From Arion vulgaris (Eukaryota > Mollusca > Gastropoda > Stylommatophora > Arionidae), in the NCBI GenBank assembly GCA_020796225.1, contig CM036755.1, positions 82,095,150-82,159,149 of the forward strand: 64,000 bases of DNA, in the 5' to 3' direction. The notes under the pieces were generated by a model. The model saw only the letters and a list, made by a program, of their open reading frames with translations. It did not search any database and was not told where the DNA came from. Below are positions 11,605 to 22,678 of this stretch, one piece after another (positions within the stretch are counted from its first letter, which is position 1; every line of letters begins with the position of its first letter). Made by a program: the position numbers and the translations under genes.

Positions 11605-12125
11605 CAAAACATATGAAACAAATACATGGAAAATGGTGCTTTGGTCTGCTATCTCAAAATGAAATCTGAAAGGAACACACTGAATTAGTAAACTAGGTTA
11701 ACTTCTTATTATTCCCCTGATTCCGGAGTGTCGTAATCCAGTGGATACCTCCCCTGCAAGCTCAATGGGAATGAAGATGCGAAGACTGGATAAAGAGGAG
11801 CAGGGATGCCTCAAGATGACAACCTGGTCAGCTAGGAAGAAGCAAAAATCATCCTCAGAGGGCACTACACAACAAAGTGGGAAACATAACTCACAAAACA
11901 CAACAAGCATGATGGATATTACGAACTTCCCAGAAGAGACCACATTATCATATTTCGCCTCAGGACGGGTCACAACAGAATGAGAACAGAACTAGATTCA
12001 AGATAGGCACAAACGACCTGTGTCCCTGTGTTTAGCAAATATGACGACAGAGTATGTCCTACAGAACTGCCCCCAGTATGCAGACATGAGAAGAAAGAGA
12101 TGGCCCACTTACACCAGCGTCCAAG
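11605..12125 (+). mobile_element. LINE-B 3' fragment
   Basis: Inverted counterpart of 8880-9180. It shares GGTGCTTTGGTCTGCTATC, GTAATCCAGTGGATACC and LDKEEQGCLK. It goes further into the C-terminus: FRLRTGH-like residues at about 11950-11975, then VSLCLANMTTEYVLQNCPQY (about 12020-12080), a cysteine-containing tail found at the C-terminus of RNase H LINEs. Frameshifted; joins hAT sequence at about 12125. Confidence 0.75.
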
Positions 12126-14205
12126 ACAACTGTATGCCGTGTCTGATAGGGGCCTTTATTAGAGAATCCAAAATCCCAATCTAGTGAGTACACAGAGGAA
12201 GAAAAAGAAGAAAATATACAAATAACAGAATTATTATTGGAGGAAGAGTTGATAGAATTGTCAACAAATGAAAAGTTGAAATCGAAAATGTAATAATGGA
12301 TATCAAGAATTGTGTCTACAAAATTAAATTCCAATATTATATTTACCCTTATGGGTAGAGGAAAGAAGTTGTTTATTGTATTCCCATCAACCTTTTTAGC
12401 TGGAAGAGGATTTAGCATGGCCACCAGACTATTAACAAAGAAACGAAACAGATTGTCAATAGAGAAATGCGGCAATTTAAAATTATTGGTGACAAAAATG
12501 GCACCAAATATCGAAAAATTAGTTTCATCACATCAATCGCAGCTTTAATTAATACAATATAACATAAATTGTGTCAATGATACTGTGAGGAATACAGTAC
12601 TATTGGTATTATCTTCTAATAAAATAACTGTAAAATGTGTAATTGTTTTTCCACTTATAGTATGTACAATATAGTTTACCCAGGATGGTGTGAGAGTCTC
12701 GCTCTCAGGTCAATCCTGAAAAAGCGTGTATGTTATGGTGCTCGTTGAATAATCACATCGTCAAGGCTGACCTACCCTGTGTAATCTTTGATGAACATAC
12801 CATCGAGCGCAGAGACAGGCTTCGCTATCTTGGAATAACCTTTGATCGTAGTCTATCTTTCAAACACTCATATTGAACAGACGATACAACGGTGCAAGCG
12901 TGGTCTTGCGGCTCTCAAAGTTATGGTGGCCGCACATCTTGAGCAGAGACTACTTGCCCTTTGTTCGATCGACTGGTAATGTCAGTGGTAGATTACGGAC
13001 TCGGAATTCTTACGATATCAAGATCACAATGTGAACGACTTGAACGGGTTCAGAATGAAGGTATGCGTATAGTTCTGGGCTGCACTAGAGATACCCCATT
13101 GTGAAGATGAGATATATGCTTGGCCTTCTGTCACTACGCTCCCGTCATGCAATCGCCCAAACCAAGGCATATATGCGGGTTACTTCGGATAAGAGACATC
13201 CACTTCACAGGAACACTAATGATGTTAAGGGCACGAGAATCAAGCGTGGCATGTCGTGGATGGCCCAGGCTGAGAGAACGATTGGCCAGGTGACTACGGT
13301 TGCGACTCTACCAAAAGGGGAAGAATGGATCCCAACAGATGGAAGCATGATGAACTATCTCAACGTTATCATTACTCTTGGAAGAGAATGTAGAGATTGG
13401 GGCAACATGAAGGCTGATCTCGCAGTTAAGCAGCTGATAGAAGATAATGCAAGGGATGATGATGTTGTTGTATATACCGATGGGTCGGTTCAACGTGGTG
13501 AGAAATCCGGCTGGGGTTTCTTGGCTAATGCGCATGGTAGGGTTGTTGCAGAGCGAAGTGGGGCATACAGGACAACTACTTCTAGTATGAGGATGGAGGT
13601 TGAGGCCGTTACTGCTGCCCTCCATTGGATTTCTGGGACTTCATTTACTGGGACAGTTGTTGTATCTGACTCTCAGTCGATGCTTCACAAGATCCAGAAG
13701 GGCAGGTTTCGGTATGAGTGGATGTCGTCTATAGAAGTTTCTAACCTCCAGCGGCTTACGTGGATATACTGTCCTGGGCATGCGGGTGTTTACGGTAATG
13801 AGAGAGCGGACAGGCTTGCATCAACAGCATCGATTGTTGGGGAGTTGAAGATGGATAAGGGGATATTCTTCGGTCTCTTCGAGACTCTCTGTTGGATGAG
13901 GACACTAAAATCGATGTTGAATCGATCAAGCGATTTAAGCAGTTTGGAATTACCCTTTGTTCAAGTCGAACTGGATGCCTGAGAGGCAGAGTGAGAGGTG
14001 TGTTTAATCAGCGAGCCACAGGAACATCAGTATGCATACTCTTCGATATCTGTTGGGGAGACTGAGCACCTATGGGTTTGCCCGAGTGCAATGACGTCAG
14101 TTTAGTAACCAATAACCAATAACCAATTACCCAGGAGGGCGCTAGCGAATTATTCACTGAAAAAGTGGGCGCTCATTAAAAAAAGGTTGGGAACCTATGA
14201 TCTAT
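12126..14205 (+). mobile_element. hAT transposon, C-terminal part, copy 2, interrupted
   Basis: The frame 12312-12548 encodes FPSTFLAGRGFSMATRLLTK, RLSIEKCGNL and APNIEKLVSSHQ, the hAT dimerisation region, 75-80% identical to copy 1. Upstream lies YTEEEKEENIQITELLLEEE. LINE-I (12686-14126) splits the 3' flank. The remainder, 14137-14205, carries GAATTATTCACTGAAAAAG and GGTTGGGAACCTATGATC, matching 7975-8040 reversed. Confidence 0.75.
12686..14126 (+). mobile_element. LINE-I, 5'-truncated copy with RNase H and target-site duplication
   Basis: Flanked by TTACCCAGGA at 12676-12685 and 14127-14136. RT C-terminal sequence (12690-13090, frameshifted) leads into a 293-codon open frame, 13101-13982. 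That frame holds RNase H: VVYTDGSVQRGEKSGWGFLA (Asp near residue 128), SSMRMEVEAVTAAL (Glu), VVVSDSQSMLHK (Asp) and CPGHAGVYGNERADRLA (His and Asp). The catalytic set is complete, so this is the best preserved RNase H of the window. The 3' end is ATGACGTCAGTTTAGT and three AACCAAT units. Confidence 0.9.
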
Positions 14206-14330
14206 ATTATCAATGTTTCTTTGCATACTCATAGGATCATTCTATAAACTTTCTAGTATTTAAAATTGTTTTTTTGTTCGGCTGATATGATTGTAGGCGC
14301 AGTTTTAAACAAATAATATCCAGAATCACT

Positions 14331-14500
14331 TGAGCTTTCAGCTCTTCGGTTCGGTGCCATGAACACCATAAATCTTAAGAACCTGTGGCTTTTCTGTCAG
14401 CTCGTGGAATTGAACCACACTCACAGGGGCTTGTCACCCGTCGTCCAACGCGCTACGAACACACTGGACAGGCAGGCAGGCGTCGTTATGACACCTAATT
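14331..14500 (-). mobile_element. SINE-C copy
   Basis: Matches 21428-21640 and 45467-45660. Read on the minus strand it has GTGCGGTTCAATTCCACG-type sequence (B box GGTTCAATTCC), GCGCGTTGGACGACGGGTG and an AAGAGCTGAAAGCTCAAG 3' hairpin. tRNA-derived head. Confidence 0.75.
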
Positions 14501-14591
14501 TGGTATCTATGATTGATTTTTGCTTGAAGGTTTACTTTCCTTGTCACAAGTGTTCATCGCCATCAAGGGACCCTTACTTTGACTTCAGAGG

Positions 14592-14892
14592 TACTTGTAA
14601 TTTAGTTTCCAAGAAATTAATCAGGTACCTGTTGGTTACAATAGTGCAGCCTTTTATAAACTTCCCTATCAGCGACTCCATTTAGTTCCCAAGAAATGAA
14701 TCAGGTACCTGTTGGTCACAATAGTGCAGCATGTTATCAACTTCACTATCAGCGACTCCAGTTAGTTCCCAAGAAATGAATCAGGTACCTGTTGGTCACA
14801 ATAGTGCAGCATGTTATCAACTTCCCTATCAGCGACTCCATTTAGTTTTCAAGAAATGAATTAGATACCTGTTGGTTACAATAGTGCAGCAT
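14592..14892. repeat. 80-bp tandem array, left part
   Basis: About 3.8 units of 80 bp containing TTATCAACTTCACTATCAGC, GAATCAGGTACCTGTTGG and CACAATAGTGCAGCATG. It resumes at 18184 beyond the LINE-R insertion. Origin not recognised. Confidence 0.92.
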
Positions 14893-14904
14893 GTTATCAA
14901 CTTT

Positions 14905-14942
14905 CCTCCCCATGAGGCCATTACCTTGTAGTGGTGGGGAGG
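14905..14942 (+). other. 5'-terminal hairpin of LINE-R
   Basis: CCTCCCCA pairs with TGGGGAGG, and inside it CCATTAC pairs with GTAGTGG (one G-U), around a CTT loop, with TGAGG as a one-sided bulge. About 15 pairs at the very first bases of the element. It could be an RNA structure at the transcript start. Confidence 0.6.
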
Positions 14943-15222
14943 CTTGCGTGCTCCAATGATACAGTGAGCTAGGACGGCGGGAACTGATGTTCCCGGAAGG
15001 GTTAACCAAGCCGGAAAGGTCACTGAAGAGGGGACAGACGAAGCATGGTCTCCTGGTCCTCCAGGTTGGGGGTTGGGCTTGGGACTAACGATCCCATCCT
15101 TTAAAAAAATTAAAGTTACGGAAACAACAACAAACATACAACCTATCTACGGGCATGAAGGGCTACCAGAGTCATTGACTCACATGACTGGAAGTGGTGA
15201 AAGCTGAAAGGAAGCTACTTTC

Positions 15223-18168
15223 ATGAGGACGGAAGTCCTGAATGCCAAAACCAAGACCAGAATTGGATGCTGGAATGTAAGAACAATGTACGAAACCGGA
15301 AAACTGTCACAAATAACAGCAGAAATGAGAAGATATAATCTACATATCCTAGGGGTTAGCGAGAGCAGATGGACAGGAAATGGAAGAAGTACCACTGCAA
15401 CAGGTGAAACAGTCCTTTTTTCTGGACGAGACTATGACCTACACCGTGAAGGAGTAGCAGTAATCCTAAGGAAAGGCGTGGAAAAGTGTCTGTTAGAATG
15501 GAAACCTATCAGTAGCCGCTTGATTAAGATCAGACTAAAGGGGAAGCATACAAACATCACAATCCTACAATGATATGCGCCAACTAATGATAGCGAAGAT
15601 ACAAAGAAAGACTCTTACTACGAAAACCTACAAGCAGAATTAGACAAGTCACCATCCCATGATGTTATCATTGTTATGGGAGATCTAAATGCGAAGGTCG
15701 GACAAGACAACACTCATAGTTATAGAACTATGGGAAAATATGGATGTGGTATGATGAACGAAAATGGGGAACGTTTAGTAAACTTCTGCAACATGAACAA
15801 TCTCGTTATAGGAGGAACCCTATTTCAACATTTAGATATCCACAAATTAACATGGTATTCCCCTAATGGCAGAGATAAAAACCAAATAGACCATATAATG
15901 ATCAATGGACCCTGGAGACGCTCGCTGCTAGATGTTGTAGTCAAGAGAGGTGCAGATGTTGGTAGCGACCACCACCTAGTCACAGCTTATATCAAACTTA
16001 AACTAAGAAAAACAGGACAACAGAAAAACTTCCAAAAGAGGTTCGATGTGGATAGACTAAAAGACACGGAAGTAAGGGATAAGTTTATAATGCAGATAAA
16101 GAACAGATTCCAAGCCCTAGAAAGTAATGAAACTACGGATGAAACTGACAACATAGATAGAACATGGACAACATAGCATCTATATATAGCAAGAGCAGTG
16201 AAACATGTCTAGGGTACCGCACAAAGAAAAGAAAAGAATGGATAACACCAACAACATGGAAAATAATAGACAGCCGAAGAATATTAAAAAGAAATTGTTA
16301 GAAGCAAAGTCCGAAAGACTGAAAGCAAGATACCAAGAACAGTACAAAAGCGCAAGTAAAGAAATCAAACGGGCTGTGAGAGCTGACAAAAGAATGTATG
16401 TTGAAGACCTGGCAGTGCAGGCAGAAGAAGCAGCAAAAAGTGTGATCAGGGAACAGTGTACAAAATTACAAAGCTAATAAGCGGAAAACATTACAGGAGA
16501 TCAAATACTCTCATAAAGGATAAGAATGGAATACTATTGACAACGGAAAAGGAACAAGAAATACGATGGACAGAGCATTTTAAAGAATTGTTAAATAGAC
16601 CACCGCCAACGGTAGTAGCAGACATACCAGAACCAACAGAGGAATTATAAATTGGCATTGAAACATCCAGCCGGGATGAGATCATTACAGCAATTAAATC
16701 TCTTAAGAATAACAAGGCACCAGGGAATGATAACTTAAACGCAGAACTATTCAAAATAGACCCAGAACTTGCAGCTAATATATTGCAACCCTTGTTTACT
16801 ACTATATGGAATACCCAAATAATACCTGATGCATGGAACAGAGGAGTCATCATCAAGATCCCCAAGAAGGGTTCCCTTGCCGATTGTAATAATTGGCGTG
16901 GAATAACACTGCTTTCTGTCCCAAGTAAAATCTTAAGCAAAATCATCGTACAACGTATTACTGATGCTGTGGATAAGAAACTAAGAAAGGAACAAGCAGG
17001 ATTTCGCAGAGGACGGAGCTGTATAGGCCAAATATTTGCTCTTAGAAATATCATAGAGCAATGCACAGAATGGCAAAGCAAACTCTATATCAACTTTGTA
17101 GATTTTGAAAAGCTTTTGATAGCATACTCCCGAAAGTCTATGGCGTATCTTAAGATGGTATGGAATCCCACTGTGTTTTATAAATATTATAAAAGCTGCT
17201 ACAGCAAGTTTGCATGCAGTGTCGAAACTTCAGAACTAAAGTTTGAAGTAAAAACAGGCGTGCGACAAGGATGTGTTATGCCAGCCCTATTATTCAACAC
17301 TGTCATAGATTGGGTGATGCGTAAAACAACGGAAGATAAGGCAAGAGGTATTAGATGGACGCTCACATCCACTCTGGAAGACCTAGATTTTGCAGATGAC
17401 ATCGCACTCCTATCTCATACACATAGAGATATCCAGGAAAAGACCTGCCGCCTTAACCAATATAGTGAGATGGTTGGGCTGAAAATAAATCAGCAGAAAA
17501 CTGAAGTAATGACTCTGAACATAGCAACCCCAGCACCAGTCAAACTAGAAGGTAAAACCCTCCGAGATACAACCGCTTTCACATACCTTGGAAGTGTTAT
17601 TAGCAATGAAGGAGGCGCTGGATCTGACATTAAAAAGAGACTGAGTAAGGCACGAAGTGCATTCATGACCCTTCAGACCGCATGGAAATCTGCCCAATAC
17701 AGCATCAGAACCAAGACTAGTATCTATAACAGCTGTGTGCTGTCAACATTGCTGTACGGATCGGAATGCTGGAGAATGACAGAACAGGATATGTCCAGAC
17801 TCTCCGCCTTTCATACAACTTGTCTGCGAAAAATCTTACGCGTGTACTGGCCGACTACTATCTCGAATCAAGAATTGCTTGCACGATGCCAACAATAGAA
17901 TATGGGCACTATCATCCGAAGACGACGCTGGAGATGGATTGGACATGTGATGCGCATGGAGACTGGCTCCGACACGAAAACTGCACTGAGATGGACTCCA
18001 GAGGGTAGGCGAAAGCGTGGAAGACCCAAGACGACCTGGAGGAGAACGATAGAGCAAGAGCTGAAGGAAATGAATCATAGCTGGAACACAATACAGAGGA
18101 AGGCCATGAACAGGGAAGAATGGTGTACGTTTGTTGCTGCCCTAAACGCCAAGGGCGTAACATGCTAA
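15223..18168 (+). pseudogene. LINE-R ORF: AP endonuclease and reverse transcriptase, few lesions
   Basis: Endonuclease: GCWNVRTM (residue 16), LGVSESRW (Glu), VIIVMGDLNAKVG (Asp/Asn), NQIDHIMI and GSDHHLV (Asp/His), all catalytic motifs present. RT: KAPGNDNLNAELFK, WRGITLL, EQAGFRRGRSC, INFVDFEK (first catalytic Asp), VRQGCVMPALLF, LDFADDIALLS (catalytic Asp pair), FTYLGSVI. The C-terminus has RRWRWIGHVMRM and REEWCTFVAALN. Lesions: TGA at 15571, TAG at 16174, a frameshift near 16290 with return near 16445, TAA at 16648, paired indels near 17110-17150 and TAG at 17896. The 17-kb frame is otherwise open for 371 codons. Not functional as it stands. Confidence 0.9.
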
Positions 18169-18183
18169 AGAGGTTATCAACTT

Positions 18184-18362
18184 CACTATCAGCGACTCCA
18201 TTTAGTTTCCAAGAAATGAATCAGGTACCTGTTGGTCACAATAGTGCAGCATGTTATCAACTTCACTATCAGCGACTCCATTTAGTTTCCAAGAAATGAA
18301 TCAGATACCTGTTGGTTACAATAGTGCAGCATGTTATCAACTTCACTATCAGCGACTCCATT
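18184..18362. repeat. 80-bp tandem array, right part
   Basis: About 2.3 units of the array at 14592-14892, displaced by the LINE-R insertion. It ends at GCGACTCCATTTA. Confidence 0.92.
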
Positions 18363-18545
18363 TAAAGTGCTTAGTTGAATACTGACCATACATACTCAAA
18401 TCCATCTTATTGGCTCTAAGCTACCACATCTCCTAATATCATTTAGATCGAACATAGCCGGTGAGTTAGAAGTCAAGCAAGATTTAGAGAGTGAAGTAAA
18501 ATTAAAATATGTTCACTAGACTAAATATATCTTATACTTCTACAG

Positions 18546-18681
18546 TTCTGGTGTGGGACGTACTGGAACGTTCATTGCTTTGCGGAATGTCATGAAACAA
18601 GCAGAAGACAAAGGATACCTGGACATCTTTTCCACAGTTCAAAAGCTGAGACATGACAGGATCAACATGGTACAGACAAGT
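18546..18681 (+). CDS. PTP exon: domain 1 signature loop and Q-loop
   Basis: The acceptor is ATACTTCTACAG; the first base T completes the Ser codon begun at 2057-2058. It encodes SGVGRTGTFIALRNVM with the phosphate-binding Arg of C(X)5R, then a helix and RHDRINMVQTS. The MVQT Gln is the conserved Q-loop residue. The donor is AGT|GTAAGT at 18682, phase 0. 136 bp, the same length as the homologous domain 2 exon at 37994. Confidence 0.94.
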
Positions 18682-18744
18682 GTAAGTGTTTTTGTTTTAT
18701 TATTTGGCCTAGCTGGCAGTGCCACAACAAGTTGAACAAGACAC

Positions 18745-19550
18745 AAGTTGAACAAGACATCCCCCTTATCCATCTTCAACTCCCCAAATGCAGCTGATGC
18801 AAATCTGTCCGCTCTCTCATTGTTGCAAACACTGCATGCCCAGAACAATTGATCCAAGTAAGCACCCGTGTGGCACCGGGGCCTGCAAGGAAGCAAAGAA
18901 TAGCACAACTGCAACCTACAGTGCGTGTCGTAAAAGGCAACTGATGTAGCACCTAGGGATGCTACCTAGTAAATAAAAAGCAGCGCAGAAATCGGATGTG
19001 CTGACCTGCTTGCAGGCACGTAACTGGCACAACGTACAATCGCTCTTATGCTCAGATCACATACAAATCACACAGAGTAGTTGACAAGTGGTCGATATGG
19101 AGCGTTTGAAGAAGAAGATCCAAGTAAGCCTATGTAGGTTAGAAACTTCAGTAGACGACATCCACTCATACCAAATCTTACATTTTAATTCTTCCGAAGC
19201 ATTGGTTGAGAGTTAGATACAACAACGGTCTCAGTAAATGAACTCCCAGAGAGACAATGAAAGGCAGAAGTAACTGATTCAACCTCTATCCTCATACTGG
19301 AAGTGGTTGTCCTGTATGCTCCATTTGGCTCTTCAACAACCCTACCATGCACACTAGCCAAGAGAATCCGACTGAATTCTCACCACAATGTAGAGACCCA
19401 TCGGTATACACAACAACATCATCACTTGCATTATCTTCTATTAGCTGCTTGACTGCGAGTTTAGCCTTTATGCTGCCCCAATCTCTATATTCTCTTTCAA
19501 GAGTAATGATAATATTGCAGTAGTTGGTCATGTTACCATCTATCTATAAA
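18745..19550 (-). mobile_element. LINE-I RNase H fragment, split by SINE-A
   Basis: The minus strand carries SDSQ-region, VVVYTDGSLHCGENS (about 19375-19420) and NNERADRFAS (18790-18830) blocks of LINE-I RNase H. SINE-A (18864-19116) is inserted in it. 5' and 3' truncated, frameshifted. Confidence 0.78.
18864..19116 (+). mobile_element. SINE-A, complete copy with target-site duplication
   Basis: 253 bp flanked by GATCCAAGTAAGC at 18851-18863 and 19117-19129. It starts CGTGTGGCACCGGGGCC, has GTGTCGTAAAAGGCAACTGA (shared core with SINE-V), then AAATCGGATGTGCTG, AACGTACAATCGCTC and TCAGATCACATACAAATCAC, and ends in GAAGAAG. This copy fixes the orientation and ends of the family. Confidence 0.9.
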
Positions 19551-19734
19551 GGAACTAGTAATAGTTGAGCATCCATAGAGGTTTGTTAGTTCAATGTGTT
19601 ATGTAGGGCTAATTAGTTAGTTTGTTAGTTATTTTGTTCCTTTTGTGCCAAAGGCGGCACATAGGGCAAAGGTTTTAGATCTTCATGTGATGCGGTTCGT
19701 TGTTAGCAGTTGGAGATCTCATGGTTTTACATCC

Positions 19735-19885
19735 TAATAGTTTACTTTCTTGTAGGATTGTTCTTCGAAGAGTGATCTTAGGTCTTCCACGTTTTCTTTT
19801 CCCAACTGGTGACCACATAAGGACTCATCATTTAGGGTCTTTTCGTCTGATGTAAGAACATGACCTAAATAGTTCGACTTCGTTT
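19735..19885 (-). mobile_element. LINE RT C-terminal fragment
   Basis: Contains AGGTCTTCCACGTTTTC (the GRPRRRW-type basic block read on the minus strand) and a tract like 47400-47470. Heavily decayed. Confidence 0.4.
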
Positions 19886-19954
19886 CCTTATAATATCTGA
19901 TACAGGTTATTGCTGTATTAGCGCTAATACAGCACTGTATTTACTCATTATCAG

Positions 19955-20101
19955 ACGCAGTACGAGTTCCTGCACAGAGCAACACAAGTAGCCATATTGT
20001 GTGTGAGGACAACTGTGTCATCAAATAACATACAACAAAGAATAAGTTACTTGAACAAGACATCACACACTGGATTAACTAATATGGAACACGAATTCAA
20101 G
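19955..20101 (+). CDS. PTP exon: end of domain 1
   Basis: The acceptor is CTCATTATCAG. Phase 0, 49 codons: TQYEFLHRATQVAILC, the final helix of a PTP domain (family pattern MVQTxxQYxFLHxxxxEA), then a Ser/Asn/Thr-rich linker ending NMEHEFK. The donor is AAG|GTAACT at 20102. It continues MVQTS of the previous exon exactly as the family predicts. Confidence 0.92.
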
Positions 20102-20159
20102 GTAACTTTTTTGTTCTTTGTCTACCTCATATTTTATACGTATTGTTTATTTTTTACTG

Positions 20160-20750
20160 ATTTGACGTCACATCACTCTGGACAGACGCATAGGCGCTTA
20201 GTCTTCCTAAACAGATGTAGAAGGATATGCACATTAATAGTTGCCATGGCTCACTGGTTAAACACACTCCTCTCTCTGGCCCTCAAGCATCCAGTTCTAC
20301 TTGTACAATGAGGGACTCCAAACTGCTTAAATCACTGGATCAATTCAACATCTATTCCAGTGTTCTCCTTCAACAGACAGTCGTGAAGAGACCGAAAAAC
20401 ATTGTCTTTATCCATCTTCAGTTTCAAATTGGAATATCTTCATTGCACTCCAGACATGTCCATAGGTGCTCCGATCCCCTTCGCAATATCTCCAACAGCT
20501 TCTAGCGACTGACCATACCAGTTCAATTTTGATTGATGAGCCTACTCATGTACCTGTTATGCTGTTCTTTTCTTGCTACTCTAATCTCCAAATCCAGCTC
20601 CAGCAATCTAGTAGTTTATCCATCTTCAACCCTCGGACAATCATTACGTTTGATGCAAGCCTGTTTGCTCTCTTGTGGCCGCAAATGTCTGCATGCCCAG
20701 GACAGTGAGTTATGAAGACTGGAAACCTCTGTAGACAATATCCACAACAC
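20160..20750 (-). mobile_element. LINE-I 3' fragment, split by a LINE-J insertion
   Basis: Starts TTGACGTCACATCACTC, the LINE-I 3' region, and carries CATCCAGTTCTACTTG and CATGCCCAGGACAGT in the same order as 89-450. LINE-J sequence at 20421-20614 separates the halves. Confidence 0.75.
20421..20614 (-). mobile_element. LINE-J 3' end with 14-bp target-site duplication
   Basis: Flanked by TTTATCCATCTTCA at 20407-20420 and 20615-20628. The minus strand matches 31655-31840: GCAAGAAAAGAACAGCATAA, GGAGATATTGCGAAGG, GGAGCACCTATGGACATG and GAAGATATTCCAA. Severely 5' truncated. Confidence 0.85.
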
Positions 20751-21427
20751 AGCAATGTTATTACTTATTAATATTGAGAACTAATGTAACATTAACTCTT
20801 TGAACCCAGCCACCAAAGAGCTTATCCTTCCTGACTTCTTAAACAAAAAAACCACACAGAACAAAGTTACAAGCAGAGTCATAAACAAAACTAGTTACTT
20901 TGACAAATTGCAAAGTTATACTTGATCATCTTCAATATTCTTACTTGTTCTGTCAGTCTTCCCAGAATGGGAACCATTTTTCAAGACATATAATCTTGAC
21001 ACCAAGTTTTTGTCTTCACTTTATTGAGTAATCTATCTTTGGGATCCATGTTTAGAAAGTCACATGTTTGTTAAATTATAATGCATGCTCAGGGCAAATG
21101 TTGTTGCCTGTAGCTTGTGAAAATAGCTCACAATGAATTAAACAAACATCTTTGAAATTCATAGTTTCCTTCTTCTTTGCGTTCACCCGCTGCCAATTCA
21201 GGCAGAAGTCATGATACCTGGTATTGCGCTTCTGACTGAGATTTGCGTGAGGCCTGCATACCATTTTACTGGTGTACCTCGCCATGCGATGAGCCTTTGC
21301 CATCTTCAGAGGTTCTTAGTTTTTAACTAGTTGTACTAGTCATGTCAGAGATTAATTATCTACTAAGAATGCTGGGGCTATCAAGAAGAGAAATTTTAGT
21401 TTGGAAATAAAGGTTTTAGAAGGTTTA
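20751..21427. other. Intron sequence, nothing recognised
   Basis: AT-rich. TTAACTCTTTGAACCCAG at about 20791 resembles 40109, but no second terminal repeat is visible. No credible reading frame. Confidence 0.5.
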
Positions 21428-21640
21428 GAAATAAAGACATGCCCGCCTGCCCAGCGTGCTCGTAGTGCGTTGGACGACGGGCGACAAGCCCCCTGTGAGT
21501 GCGGTTCAATTCCACGAGCTGGCATAAAAGCTACAGGTTCTCCAGATTTACATTGTTCATGGCACTGAACCGAAGGGTTGCGATGTCCATGACACCGAGC
21601 CGAAGAGCTAAAAGCTCAAGTGCTTCTGGTTCCCCCCAAA
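21428..21640 (+). mobile_element. SINE-C copy
   Basis: CCTGCCCAGCGTGCTCGTAG, TGCGTTGGACGACGGGCG, then B box GGTTCAATTCCACGAGC at about 21502, and the 3' part CCGAAGAGCTAAAAGCTCAAG. The best copy of this tRNA-derived family in the window. Confidence 0.8.
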
Positions 21641-21679
21641 AAAACTAAAGATATCAGGATACAAGTGAGTTCAACATCA

Positions 21680-22330
21680 GCCCTAAACTTCATCAAGAAA
21701 CAACAAATTAAATTGTTTGACCACATTAGCAGATTACCAACAGCCTTGCTGAAGCAGATTACTAATACAATAAAAGAGTAATGTTACTATGATACAATAG
21801 ATACAATCAAAAAGCTGTCCACACAAAAGGTTTATGCACTTACAAATCCCGTTCTAGAAATCGCTTCTTATCCTGGCGCTGTGAGACAAAACAGAATTTG
21901 AGAAAAGAAGTTATATTTTGGGTGTTTTTGCTATAATTATTTGCAGAGCAATATCTGTGTGCACAATCTGTGTAAAAAGTGTTTTATGTGACAATGTTAT
22001 CAATCAAGTTAACTGCTCTTTGGGATCTGTGTAGTATGCTCTGAGAACATGAGTATATTGCGCTTCAATTAGTCCCTCCGAGTATGTAGAACAGCCATAT
22101 CCGAAATTATATGTATATTATCCAACAGGAAACAAAGTTGTCCAAACTGTAAGATTTTACAAAATGAAAACATTTATGGATTAAATCATCCTAGTAGAGG
22201 AAGACCAAAGCAAACATGGATCAAAGATGTGATAGAGGACTTAAACATGGCATCAGCAAACCTTAGACATCCGACCTACGATAGAGAGAACTTCTGAAAA
22301 GTTGTTAGAATAGCAGCATTGTCAACTCAA
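21680..22330 (+). mobile_element. LINE RT C-terminal fragments
   Basis: 21700-21780 resembles a FDHISRLPTALLKQI block, and 22190-22310 reads RGRPKQTWIKDVIEDLNMAS then YDRENF, a typical RT C-terminal basic region. Between them (21790-22100) nothing is recognised. Two separate fragments are possible. Confidence 0.55.
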
Positions 22331-22332
22331 TG

Positions 22333-22592
22333 TATGGATTCTTCTTCAAAAGCTCCATATCGATACCGTGTAAACCACTCTGTGTGATTTGTATGTAATC
22401 TGAGCCTAAGAGCGATTGTACATTGTGCCAGTTATGCCCCAACAAGTAGGCCATCACATCCAATTTCTGCGATGTTTTTTTATTACTAGGGTAGCTTCCC
22501 TAATTCCTACATCAGTCGCTTCTTACGACATGCCTTGTAGGTTGCAGTGGTACTATTATGTGCTTCCCTTGTGAACGGCGAATATATGAATT
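22333..22592 (-). mobile_element. SINE-A copy
   Basis: Read on + it runs TTCTTCAAAAGCTCCATATC, GTGTGATTTGTATGTAATC, GTACATTGTGCCAGTTATG, CTTCTTACGACATGCCTTG, the reverse of 18864-19116. Near full length. Confidence 0.88.
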
Positions 22593-22678
22593 TCACGTAT
22601 TACTATGCCAGCTCACATTTATCATGTTGTCTTCCTCTTGTTAAACTACCGTAACATTTCTTTTCTTCTCTTTAGGAG

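Larger units (their letters stand above)
14904..18172 (+). mobile_element. LINE-R, near-complete non-LTR retrotransposon
   Basis: 3.27 kb flanked by a perfect 11-bp duplication, GTTATCAACTT, at 14893-14903 and 18173-18183. It is inserted in the 80-bp array. The 5' untranslated region is about 300 bp and begins with a strong hairpin. One long ORF (15223-18168) encodes endonuclease and RT. The 3' end lies almost directly after the stop, with AAAGAG before the duplication and no long tail. The perfect duplication and few lesions suggest a young insertion. It sits in the intron that splits the phosphatase active site. Confidence 0.93.

Noticed and set aside
13308..13625. 105-codon minus strand frame
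   Set aside because: Opposite strand of the LINE-I RNase H frame.
16491..17081. 196-codon minus strand frame
   Set aside because: Opposite strand of LINE-R RT, which has clear motifs.
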